From contig JBKECO010000012.1 in NCBI GenBank assembly GCA_047974745.1, positions 22,141 to 86,140 of the forward strand: a DNA stretch of 64,000 nucleotides, in the 5' to 3' direction. This DNA is from JBKECO01 sp047974745 (lineage in GTDB: Bacteria > Bacillota > Clostridia > Lachnospirales > Lachnospiraceae). The translations under genes and the position numbers were made by a program. Below the pieces are notes generated by a model. It searched no databases. It was not told where the DNA came from and saw nothing but the letters and a program-made list of their open reading frames with translations. Below, in pieces: positions 18,300 to 26,382 of the stretch. Position 1 is the stretch's first letter; each line of letters starts with the position of its first letter.

Positions 18300-19796
18300 A
18301 TGGATAAAAGTCAATATAAGCCAAGGGCAATTATTACAACAGATTTAGAATGTGATGACATGAACTCACTGATCCATTTGTGCTTATTTTTAAATGAAAT
18401 CGATATCGATGGTATCATTTACACCTCTTCACAATTTCATTTTAATGGGGATGGGGTTCACACTTTGGGAGAAGTAAATGAGAACTACAGATGTCTGGGG
18501 GAAGCAGCTTATCTGACACATATTGGATATCCCCATCCGGATCCGAATGCAAAGGATTTAAAAGCGTATCGTCCTTTTGAGGAAGGTTGGATCGAATCCC
18601 TCTGGTTGAATGAATATGCATCCGTGTATCCCTTTTTAATCAAAAATGCTCCGGGATTTCCGACTCCGGAATATTTATCGAGTATTACAAAATATGGCAA
18701 TATTGCCTTTGAAGGAGATGTGCGATTTGATACAGAGGGATCTGATTTTATAAAGGACGCTATTCTGGATGAGGATGAAAGAATTCTTTATCTTCTGTCA
18801 TGGGGAGGCGTAAATACCATAGTAAGAGCATTAATGGCAATAGCAGATCAGTATCGCGGGACAGATCAGTGGAATCGTATATATGATAAGGTATGTAATA
18901 AGATCCGAATTCTGGGCATGGCAGACAAGATCGGACAGGACAATAGTTTTGTGGATCATGCAGAACCGCTTTTTCCGGATCTGAAAATACTCAATACGGA
19001 CTTTATGTATGGAGGTTTTATGGCAGCTGCCATGGAGCAGGAGGACTGTAAGGAGCTTTTCCAAAGCAAATGGCTATGTGAACATATAAAGTTCGGTCAT
19101 GGCGAACTGCTTTCGAAATATGGTCTTTTTGGCGATGGCACTTATTACCAAGGCGAAGCGGATATCTTTCAGTATGGAGAACAGCTTTCTTTGAACTGGG
19201 GGTTTGATGCCATACCAAATCTTGTATTTGACAAGTATGATTTTCTAGGGGAAGGTGACAGTGGAACCTATGTACCTTTGCTGAATGTTGGACTACGAGG
19301 ACTTGAGAATGGAGCATATGGTACGCTACTTGGCAGAGTATTTGAAAACAGTCCGGATTCGGGAAATGAATATAATTTTTTTGATGGGAAAAAGGGTGTG
19401 CCGAATCGATTTTTACGTGCATATCAGGAAGAATGGGCAGCTCGTGCCGAATGGTGTATCAAACCTTTTAAAGAGTGCAATCATCCTCCGATCGTAGAGG
19501 TCCAAAATCAGAATATCTCAGCGTCACCATGTGAAGTGGTAGTTCTTGAAGGCAGTGCAACTGATCCGGATGGAGACAATTTGAGATGTTTCTGGTATGT
19601 ATATCTGCAAGGGAGCGTATATCAGGGAAGTGCAACTGATCTGCGGGTCTGGGAGCCCATGAAATATTGTACTAGTTTTACAATTCCAGAGGATGCTCAG
19701 CCGGGTGATGTTTTTAACCTGATCTTGGAAGTTCAAGACGATGCCGCAAAGCCAATTACAAGATATGGTCAGGTTCTGATCACAACTCAGGAATGA
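18300..19796 (+). CDS. DUF1593/Sde182-type nucleoside hydrolase-like protein
   Basis: A 498-residue protein. The N-terminal ~350 residues match the nucleoside-hydrolase-like DUF1593 family, with an early acidic cluster (TTDLECDDMNS) as seen in Ca2+-dependent nucleoside hydrolases. The last ~95 residues look like an Ig/cadherin-type beta domain (VVLEGSATDPDGDN, then GDVFNLILEVQDDA), the usual C-terminal partner in Sde182. No signal peptide is visible, unlike some family members. The family was named after a cellulose-binding protein and its reaction is not established. It is the last gene of the importer-GH3 run. Confidence 0.85.
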   Translation: MDKSQYKPRAIITTDLECDDMNSLIHLCLFLNEIDIDGIIYTSSQFHFNGDGVHTLGEVNENYRCLGEAAYLTHIGYPHPDPNAKDLKAYRPFEEGWIESLWLNEYASVYPFLIKNAPGFPTPEYLSSITKYGNIAFEGDVRFDTEGSDFIKDAILDEDERILYLLSWGGVNTIVRALMAIADQYRGTDQWNRIYDKVCNKIRILGMADKIGQDNSFVDHAEPLFPDLKILNTDFMYGGFMAAAMEQEDCKELFQSKWLCEHIKFGHGELLSKYGLFGDGTYYQGEADIFQYGEQLSLNWGFDAIPNLVFDKYDFLGEGDSGTYVPLLNVGLRGLENGAYGTLLGRVFENSPDSGNEYNFFDGKKGVPNRFLRAYQEEWAARAEWCIKPFKECNHPPIVEVQNQNISASPCEVVVLEGSATDPDGDNLRCFWYVYLQGSVYQGSATDLRVWEPMKYCTSFTIPEDAQPGDVFNLILEVQDDAAKPITRYGQVLITTQE

Positions 19797-19951
19797 CCTG
19801 ACTGCTTTACCAGACCTGCTCACCGGAGGTAAGAACAAGTCAGGTAGAGATAAGCTTAAAATACCTGAAAATTGTGCAAAATATGAATTTTCTGCTTTTT
19901 AAATGCAATTTCTGCAAAAAGAGTGAAAAAATCTTTAAAGTAGATTACAAT

Positions 19952-20020
19952 ACTCCTATATATTAAAATCAATGCTATGATTGATACAAACGAGCGGTTG
20001 GAAAAATTGTATATAGGAGT
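19952..20020 (+). repeat. Nested inverted repeat overlapping the ribosome binding site of the next ORF
   Basis: Outer arms ACTCCTATATA (19952-19962) and TATATAGGAGT (20010-20020) are perfect complements; an inner pair ATCAAT/ATTGAT sits in the loop. The right arm contains the first AGGAG before the small ORF. It could be an mRNA switch or a protein-binding site. Confidence 0.6.
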
Positions 20021-20029
20021 AGGGGGCAA

Positions 20030-20230
20030 ATGGACAGAATATCCAATATGATTTCTGGGTGGGAAGAGGTTTTAAAAACATCAGATTCTGAGTTGTATCA
20101 GAAGGTAAAAGCGGATTTTGAGAATTGCGGATTGTTGACGCAGTCTGAGTACGTGAATCATTCCGCCTGTGTCCGGGAGACTGGGAAGCTGGATCTTTCG
20201 GGTACGTACTATTTGTATGTGCATAGATAA
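20030..20230 (+). CDS. Small hypothetical protein (66 aa)
   Basis: A 66-residue soluble, mildly acidic protein with two Cys and no membrane segment. It is real rather than a chance ORF because AGGAGTAGGGGG sits immediately upstream of the ATG and the frame is followed closely by a GNAT acetyltransferase gene with its own ribosome binding site. I recognise no domain; the internal VKADFENCGLLTQSEYVNHS section looks like a helix-loop-helix. A nested inverted repeat overlaps its leader. Function unknown. Confidence 0.72.
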   Translation: MDRISNMISGWEEVLKTSDSELYQKVKADFENCGLLTQSEYVNHSACVRETGKLDLSGTYYLYVHR

Positions 20231-20268
20231 AGAATTTTAAAAAGGCTACATTTTGTGGAGGAAAACAA

Positions 20269-20766
20269 TTGAACAACGCATTGACATTTCGATTTGCAGA
20301 AGAGAAAGACACTTCACTGATTCTGTTTTTTATTAAAGAGCTTGCGGAATACGAGCATATGTTAGATGAGGTGGTTGCCACAGAAGAGATCCTGGCAGAC
20401 TGGATTTTTCAAAAAGAGAAAGCTGAAGTGATTTTTGCCATGGAGGGAGAGAAAGAAGTAGGATTTGCATTGTTTTTCCATAATTTTTCAACATTTCTAG
20501 GAAGATCCGGTCTATATTTAGAGGATCTTTTTGTTTTGCCCGAGTGCCGTGGCAGAGGCTATGGGAAAGCAATCTTAAAAAGACTCGCACAGATCGCAAA
20601 GGAGCGTGGGTGTGGCAGACTGGAATGGTGGTGCCTGGACTGGAACAAACCAAGCATTGATTTTTATCTTTCCCTTGGAGCGGAACCAATGGATGATTGG
20701 ACAGTTTACAGAGTGACGAATGCAGCACTGGAAAAACTGGCTGAAGAGACGAAAGAATTAGAATAA
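20269..20766 (+). CDS. GNAT N-acetyltransferase (diamine/spermidine acetyltransferase-like)
   Basis: A 165-residue GNAT-fold enzyme. The acetyl-CoA binding signature is visible as VLPECRGRGYGKAILKRL (the Q/RxxGxG/A loop). The pattern LFFIKELAEYEHM near the start and LEWWCLDWNKPSIDFYLSLG near the end resemble the diamine acetyltransferase (SSAT) group. The start is TTG 20269, supported by TGGAGG at 20256-20261. It would transfer acetyl from acetyl-CoA to an amine in the cytoplasm. It follows the 66-residue ORF by 38 bases and may be co-transcribed. Substrate is inferred only from overall resemblance. Confidence 0.88.
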   Translation: MNNALTFRFAEEKDTSLILFFIKELAEYEHMLDEVVATEEILADWIFQKEKAEVIFAMEGEKEVGFALFFHNFSTFLGRSGLYLEDLFVLPECRGRGYGKAILKRLAQIAKERGCGRLEWWCLDWNKPSIDFYLSLGAEPMDDWTVYRVTNAALEKLAEETKELE

Positions 20767-20803
20767 AAGATTCAATATCGGGAACAAAAGATTCGATTTC
20801 GGG
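20765..20803 (+). repeat. Phased direct repeats upstream of the HD-GYP gene
   Basis: Two near-identical 18-base units (aaaagattcaatatcggg and aaaagattcgatttcggg) start exactly 21 bases apart, ending 4 bases before the -35 element of the next promoter. The spacing of two helical turns fits a dimeric activator bound to one face of the DNA. Confidence 0.75.
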
Positions 20804-20807
20804 GGTA

Positions 20808-20836
20808 TTGACTGTAAGAAAATTCGGGTGTAAATT
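20808..20836 (+). promoter_or_regulatory. Sigma-A-type promoter for the HD-GYP gene
   Basis: TTGACT, a 17-base spacer and TAAATT lie ~50 bases before the start codon. The direct repeats at 20765-20803 directly precede the -35. Confidence 0.6.
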
Positions 20837-20885
20837 ATAAGAAAAAGAATGAGTTATGGAACAATCTGTGATAAGGGGGATATTC

Positions 20886-22163
20886 ATGGATACAACACTT
20901 AAGAATCTGATTCTGTCATTTACGCGCTCTATAGATCTTTATAATTTTCTGCTAAAGAACCATCATCGTCGTACAACGATCGCCGCATTTCAAATCGGGA
21001 AAGCATTTGGATGCTCCAGGAGCGAGCTCAGTAATCTGGTCATTGCTTCCTCTCTGCATGATATTGGTGCACTTTCTATTCAGGAGCGGGACGATCTTTT
21101 AAGAGCAGATGTGGAGAATCCGTATCCGCATTCGCAATTAGGCTACTATATGCTGTCCACATTCAGACCCTTTGGCGAAATTGCACGCATTGTATACTAT
21201 CACCATTGGCCGTACGCTCAGAATCAGGAGTGCAGGGAGCTCATGGGAGCAGTACCCATGGAATCCTATATTCTTCATCTGGCTGACAGAATCGAGATTC
21301 TGACAGGTGCTGGTCGAAGGAGTATTTTGGAGAAGAAAGAAGAAGTGATCGCCACGGTAAGAGAGCAACGGGGAAGCCTGTTCCATCCCGAAGCTGTGGA
21401 TGCCTTTTTGGAAATCGCGAACAGGGATTCCTTTTGGCTCAATATCGAGAATCTCAGTCTTGATGATGTACTAGACCAGGCTGTATCTGATGTGTATGAT
21501 GTGCATCTGTCTATTGAGGATCTTGAGGATTTTTCTTATACCCTATCTGTCATTATTGATTCCAGAAGCAAGTTCACACTGGCGCACTCTTATAGTGTAA
21601 GCAAGATCAGCTATGAACTGGCGAAGCAGCTTGGCTATGATGAAGAAAAATGCAGAAAAATCAGAGTAGCAGGACTGCTGCATGATATTGGCAAGATCGC
21701 AGTCTCGAATGAGATCATTGAAAAACCGGGAGCACTGACAGATAGTGAACGATCGAATGTGCAGTCCCATGTATACTATACAGAGCTCATCCTCAGAGAT
21801 ATCGCAGGGCTGGAGGAGATATGTGACTGGGCGTCCAATCATCACGAGAATCACGAAGGAAGCGGATACCCTGACAATAAATCTGCGGATATCGTAACCG
21901 AAGAAATGGATATCATTGCATATGCAGATATTTATACGGCGCTTGCAGAGGACAGGCCATACCGAAGGGGACTGCCTCAAGAGGAGATCATCAGTATTAT
22001 TGGAAAACAATTTGTAAAAAAACATGGAGTCAAGATATTTAATCTGATCAAGGATCACAAAGTCGATCTGCAGGCTGCATCAGAAGCATCCATGAAGGAG
22101 CGCAGTCAGAAATATACGGAATTTGAAACAGCCTGCTCCACTATTTTGGCAAAAGGATGCTGA
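20886..22163 (+). CDS. Double HD-domain protein with C-terminal HD-GYP (c-di-GMP phosphodiesterase-like)
   Basis: A 425-residue cytoplasmic protein. The C-terminal half is HD-GYP: LLHDIGK, then HHENHEGSGYP, then AYADIYTALAEDRPYR. HD-GYP proteins hydrolyse cyclic di-GMP. The N-terminal half is a second HD domain with a plausible full ligand set (His26/27, His58-Asp59, His82, His106/107, Asp134) but no GYP motif. The start is ATG 20886 with AGGGGG (20874-20880); an in-frame ATG at 20856 has no ribosome binding site. It carries no receiver or PAS domain. It is convergent with a histidine kinase gene, the two stops overlapping by 23 bases. Activity of the first HD domain is unknown. Confidence 0.88.
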   Translation: MDTTLKNLILSFTRSIDLYNFLLKNHHRRTTIAAFQIGKAFGCSRSELSNLVIASSLHDIGALSIQERDDLLRADVENPYPHSQLGYYMLSTFRPFGEIARIVYYHHWPYAQNQECRELMGAVPMESYILHLADRIEILTGAGRRSILEKKEEVIATVREQRGSLFHPEAVDAFLEIANRDSFWLNIENLSLDDVLDQAVSDVYDVHLSIEDLEDFSYTLSVIIDSRSKFTLAHSYSVSKISYELAKQLGYDEEKCRKIRVAGLLHDIGKIAVSNEIIEKPGALTDSERSNVQSHVYYTELILRDIAGLEEICDWASNHHENHEGSGYPDNKSADIVTEEMDIIAYADIYTALAEDRPYRRGLPQEEIISIIGKQFVKKHGVKIFNLIKDHKVDLQAASEASMKERSQKYTEFETACSTILAKGC

Positions 22164-23187
22164 ATGTAATTCGATCCATACTATTCAGTTCCACGGAAAT
22201 AGTTCCCTGATGCAGTTTTAGTATCTCAGTGACCAGTGAGAGCCCAAGTCCGGTTCCTTCGGTTGCGTGGGAAGTATCCGCCTGATAGAATTTATCGAAT
22301 AGAAATGGCAGTGAGTCGGGATCCATAGACTGGCATTCATTTGAGATCTGACAGATCGTGGTATCAGCAGTTTCCTGGACAAGAATTTCAATCGTACCAT
22401 TTAGAGGTGAAAATTTTATGGCATTATCCAGCAAATTGATCCATACCTGTTTTAAAAGCTCGGCATTGCCCGTGACATAGGAATCTGTTTCTGAAATCGA
22501 AAGAAACAGATTCTTTTTTTCCCATTTTTTTGCAAGGACAACTGCTGCGAGTCGAATTTGCTCGGTCAGATTGACCGATTCCTTATGCTCAAGAAAGATT
22601 TGTTTTTTCAGTTTGCTCAAACGAAGGACATTCTCAGCCAGCAGGGACAGCCTGTCTGATTCCTGTATGATAATATCCAGATAGGCACCTTCATCTTCAC
22701 TTGTCAAATCATCATATTTTAAAAGCTTTGCATATCCGCGTATGGATACGATGGGTGTTTTAAATTCGTGTGAGAAGTTGTTTACAAAATCCGTTTTTAA
22801 AAGCTCGACACTGGAAAGCTCTTTTGCGAGATGATTAAAGCTCTGTGTCAGATTCTCGATTTCTTCCATACCTCCTTTGAGCTCCAGCTGTGCAGAATAG
22901 TCACCGTCTGCCAGACGGTCTATGGCCTTAATGGTTTTCCTGATCACACCGATCGGCCAGAAGCTGACGATGAAAGAGATCACACAGCCCAGGATGATAC
23001 TGATCGCAGTCTGGCTGATCAAAGGAAGAAGGTGGAATCCATTTGGCGGCGTATCAAAAAAACGGACACCATGGTTCCTGAGATAACCGACGAATATCAT
23101 CATTAGGAAATTGGCTAGGAGCATGATGACGAATACGAGCAGAACAAAGAGGAAGGCAAGTCTGTATTTTTTAAAAAATTTAGTCAA
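22141..23187 (-). CDS. Membrane sensor histidine kinase
   Basis: A 348-residue kinase with two membrane helices (residues ~10-35 and ~57-80) enclosing only ~20 external residues, so it is a short-loop sensor of the kind that detects membrane damage or a partner membrane protein. A HAMP domain (~80-130), phosphoacceptor His140 (NNFSHEFKTP), and an HATPase domain (LLDNAIKFSP, TGLGLSLV) follow. Its 5' end overlaps the response regulator gene by 8 bases, so translation is probably coupled. Divergent MacAB-like efflux genes are the likely targets, as in peptide-antibiotic sensing systems. Confidence 0.92.
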   Translation of the reverse strand: MTKFFKKYRLAFLFVLLVFVIMLLANFLMMIFVGYLRNHGVRFFDTPPNGFHLLPLISQTAISIILGCVISFIVSFWPIGVIRKTIKAIDRLADGDYSAQLELKGGMEEIENLTQSFNHLAKELSSVELLKTDFVNNFSHEFKTPIVSIRGYAKLLKYDDLTSEDEGAYLDIIIQESDRLSLLAENVLRLSKLKKQIFLEHKESVNLTEQIRLAAVVLAKKWEKKNLFLSISETDSYVTGNAELLKQVWINLLDNAIKFSPLNGTIEILVQETADTTICQISNECQSMDPDSLPFLFDKFYQADTSHATEGTGLGLSLVTEILKLHQGTISVELNSMDRITFSILLPK

Positions 23188-23857
23188 TTCGTTTCACCGC
23201 CTTATATCCGATTCCCCGAACAGAAATAATTTCGAATTCAGTGTACCCCTCAAAACGCTTTCGCAGTCTGTTGATATGAACATTGACTGTAGCATCTGCA
23301 GATTCTGAATCCATTCCCCAGATTTCATCCATTAACTGGATACGGGTAAATATCTTGTCCGGATAGGAGAGAAGTTTAAATAATAAGTAGAATTCTTTCT
23401 GTGGCAGAGTCTGCTTCTTCTCTTTTTTTGTGACAGTCAGGGTATCGAAGTCAAGCAATACATCACCGACAGAAAGCTTATGCTCAGATGTGATTTTGGA
23501 GCGTCTAAGCAGTGCTTTTATTCTGAGCAAAAGCTCATCTTCATTGACTGGTTTCACCATATAATCATCGGTACCTGACAAAAATCCCTGGCATTTGTTT
23601 TCTGGCAGATCCAATGCAGTGACCATAAGGATCGGAATATCATTGCCACTTTCTCGGAGTATTTTCGTCAACTCAAATCCGTCCATTTCTGGCATCATAA
23701 CATCCATCAGAATCAAATCGATATGGTGATGCTCAATACAGTCTAAGGCAGCATTGCCGTTGGAGGCGGCAATGATCTGATATCCTTCTTTGCCCAGAAC
23801 CACCTGCATTAACCGAGATGTGGATCTGTCATCTTCAACTATCAAAATCTGGAACAT
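23180..23857 (-). CDS. OmpR-family response regulator
   Basis: 225 residues: receiver domain with phosphoacceptor Asp52 (LILMDVMMP) and conserved Lys in DDYMVKPV, then a winged-helix DNA-binding domain (LPQKEFYLLFKLLSYP, ADATVNVHINRLRKRF). It is transcribed upstream of the kinase in the same unit. The intergenic region to the efflux genes contains 20-base-phased GAACATT repeats, a plausible binding site for this type of regulator. Confidence 0.94.
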   Translation of the reverse strand: MFQILIVEDDRSTSRLMQVVLGKEGYQIIAASNGNAALDCIEHHHIDLILMDVMMPEMDGFELTKILRESGNDIPILMVTALDLPENKCQGFLSGTDDYMVKPVNEDELLLRIKALLRRSKITSEHKLSVGDVLLDFDTLTVTKKEKKQTLPQKEFYLLFKLLSYPDKIFTRIQLMDEIWGMDSESADATVNVHINRLRKRFEGYTEFEIISVRGIGYKAVKRID

Positions 23858-23922
23858 ATGGAATACCTCTTTAATCGTTACTATGTAATCAATAGTTTAA
23901 CATAAAAAGAATCCTTCAGATG

Positions 23923-23958
23923 GAACATTTTATAAAAAGTATGAACATTGTATGAAAA
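23923..23958 (+). repeat. Direct repeats between the regulator and MacAB-like operons
   Basis: GAACATT(T/G)TAT(A/G)AAAA occurs at 23923 and again at 23943, a 20-base period; a weaker TTTAACATAAAAA lies ~27 bases upstream of the first. OmpR-type regulators bind such tandem sites. Binding by the neighbouring regulator is inferred. Confidence 0.65.
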
Positions 23959-24073
23959 ACACAGAGAAAATGGAAAAAGTTTATCTTGAGTTTATTTTTC
24001 TCGTATAAAGTGACTGTTAGTATTTGAGAAAAAATGAGATATGGAAAACTGTAGAAGGAAATATGGAGGAGCA

Positions 24074-25657
24074 ATGGAAGAGAAAAAGAACACACTAACT
24101 GTACATAAGGCTAAGAAGAAAAAGAGAAGAATCATTGTCACTATCAGCTTGATTCTGGTGGTTGCAATTGTTGGATTTGCTATTTATCAAAGGCTGAATG
24201 TAGGAAATGAAGCAGTTGTTGTTTCCCGACAGACAGGAATGATCGCAAAACAAGACCTTGTGTCAAGTGTGGGAGCAACAGGCACTGTCATCAGTGTGAC
24301 ATCACAGGACCTGTCAGTCCCACTATCAAATATCGATGTTTCCACGATTGCAGTCAGCGTAGGAGATTCCGTAACGACAGGAGACGTGCTGGTAGAATTT
24401 GACACCTCTGATCTGGAGGATAACCTAACAGAGGCAGAATCCTCGCTGTCTACAGCGGAAGCACAGCAGGGTATTTCTGAGGAAAATGCAGCTAGAAATC
24501 TTGAAGATGCACAGCGAAGTGCTAATTATCAGATCTCTAATTCAGCAACAAATCTAGCAAATGCACAAAGTGCATACGTATCAGCATCTGACACTTATAA
24601 TGCTGCCACAACAAAATTGTCTAAGCTTAAGGATACAGAAAGTAGTGCAAAAGAAGACTATGAATCTGCAAAAGAGACCTATGAGAGTACGATGGAAACA
24701 GATGCGAATTATGAGATGGTGAAAGCAGCGTATGAAAGTGCAAAAACTGTTTATGAGACTGCAAAAAGTGAAAGAAAGGCTTATGAAGCAACTGTGGATG
24801 AGCTGCACGATGCATTGCTTGCAGCTTCTGATTCTTATAATACTGCGTTAAAAGAATATGACAATACAGTGGCAAATCAGGAGTCGAGTGTAGCAAGCGC
24901 CGAAAGCAGTTCGGAAAGTGCATCCTTGTCAGATTCTACGACATCTGCCGAACAGCAGGTACAAAATGCACAGGAACAGCTTGATGCGGCAACTCTGACG
25001 GCTCCCTTTGATGGTGTCATCACATCGATTAGCCTCGAAGAGGGGGACACTTATACAGGCGGAACCATACTTACCCTGCAGGATTACTCAAATCTGGAGA
25101 TTCAGGCTCAGATCAGCCAATACGATATTGCTGATATAGAGCTGGGACAGGAAGTATTAATCAAAACAGATGCCACAGGTGATGAAGAATTGAGTGGTAC
25201 CGTAACCTATATTTCACCGGCTTCCTCCTCTACAACGACTTCCACCACCAGTACCACAGCTACAGATGCTACCTATACTGTCAAAATCACTCTTTCAGAA
25301 CAAAATGAGAGATTACGACTTGGTATGTCAGCCAATCTGAGCATTATTAAAGAAGAGCATGTGGATGTACTGACTGTACCATATAATGCAGTCATGACGG
25401 ACACCAATGGGGATACTTATATTGAAGTTGTGGAAATGGATACCGCATCCACAACAGATGCAGCAGCTTCTGCTACCAGAAAGATCAATGTTGAAGTTGT
25501 GATGGAAAGCAGCTATTATTCAGAAATCAGCTCAGACGAAATAGCAGAAGGCATGACTGTTGTCGTATCAGATGCTTCCTCAACCAGCAGTGACGAGATG
25601 CAGTTCACACCGGGAGCAGGAGGGCGAGGAGGTGCAGCCATGGGAGGTGGTTTCTAA
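24074..25657 (+). CDS. Membrane fusion (HlyD/MacA-like) adaptor protein
   Basis: A 527-residue adaptor. A Lys-rich N-terminus precedes a membrane anchor (residues ~18-38). A biotinyl-lipoyl-like half (VSVGDSVTTGDVLVEFDTSD), a long Ala/Ser/Glu-rich coiled coil (~115-290), and the second half (LTAPFDGVITSISLEEGD) follow, then a beta-barrel domain and a Gly-rich tail (GAGGRGGAAMGGGF). Such proteins link the ABC permease to the cell surface. ATG 24074 has GGAGG at 24065-24069; a longer frame starting at 24041 has weak support. It overlaps the ATPase gene by one base. An export role (peptides or drugs) is inferred from family. Confidence 0.9.
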   Translation: MEEKKNTLTVHKAKKKKRRIIVTISLILVVAIVGFAIYQRLNVGNEAVVVSRQTGMIAKQDLVSSVGATGTVISVTSQDLSVPLSNIDVSTIAVSVGDSVTTGDVLVEFDTSDLEDNLTEAESSLSTAEAQQGISEENAARNLEDAQRSANYQISNSATNLANAQSAYVSASDTYNAATTKLSKLKDTESSAKEDYESAKETYESTMETDANYEMVKAAYESAKTVYETAKSERKAYEATVDELHDALLAASDSYNTALKEYDNTVANQESSVASAESSSESASLSDSTTSAEQQVQNAQEQLDAATLTAPFDGVITSISLEEGDTYTGGTILTLQDYSNLEIQAQISQYDIADIELGQEVLIKTDATGDEELSGTVTYISPASSSTTTSTTSTTATDATYTVKITLSEQNERLRLGMSANLSIIKEEHVDVLTVPYNAVMTDTNGDTYIEVVEMDTASTTDAAASATRKINVEVVMESSYYSEISSDEIAEGMTVVVSDASSTSSDEMQFTPGAGGRGGAAMGGGF

Positions 25658-26382
25658 TGATGAGCGAGAGACAGGCAGTAATAGAACTCTCTGGAATTAT
25701 CAAACGTTTCTATATTGGAAAACCCAATGAACTGGAAATACTGCATGGAATTGATTTGAACATCTATAGCGGGGAATTCGTGTCAATTGTCGGAGCATCA
25801 GGCTCGGGAAAGACAACTCTGATGAACATGATCGGTCTGCTGGACAGACCAACCGAAGGGAAATACATTATAGATGGAGTCGATATTGATGAAGCGGATG
25901 ATCATGAATTATCATTCATACGGAATCAGAAGATCGGATTTGTGTTTCAGACATATAACCTGATAGCAAGAACAAACGCTTTGAAAAATGTAGAACTGCC
26001 CATGCTATATGGTGGTATCAGCAGAACAGAAAGACTTGCCAGAGCAAAGGATCTGCTGGAATTGGTGGATATGGGTGATCGAATGAAACATTTGCCGGAA
26101 GAACTCTCCGGAGGGCAGAAGCAAAGAGTTGCCATTGCAAGATCGATGGCAAATGACCCAGCCATTATTCTGGCTGACGAACCTACGGGTGCGCTTGATT
26201 CTGTAACCGGCAGAAATGTAATGGATCTATTCCATAAATTGAACAGAGAGCAGGGGAAAACGATCGTTTTAATTACACATTCTACTGAATTAGCGGATGA
26301 AACTGACAGGATAATCCGCCTAAAGGATGGCAATGTAATAGGAATCAGTGAAGGAGGAGCCAGACATGATGCTGCTATATGA
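25657..26382 (+). CDS. ABC transporter ATPase, MacB/LolD type
   Basis: A 241-residue ATPase with Walker A GASGSGKTT, Q-loop, signature LSGGQKQR, Walker B IILADEPTG and H-loop THS. The ATG overlaps the previous stop (TAATG), implying translational coupling. The MacB-type operon order adaptor-ATPase-permease is complete here. It powers the FtsX-type permease that follows. Confidence 0.96.
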   Translation: MMSERQAVIELSGIIKRFYIGKPNELEILHGIDLNIYSGEFVSIVGASGSGKTTLMNMIGLLDRPTEGKYIIDGVDIDEADDHELSFIRNQKIGFVFQTYNLIARTNALKNVELPMLYGGISRTERLARAKDLLELVDMGDRMKHLPEELSGGQKQRVAIARSMANDPAIILADEPTGALDSVTGRNVMDLFHKLNREQGKTIVLITHSTELADETDRIIRLKDGNVIGISEGGARHDAAI

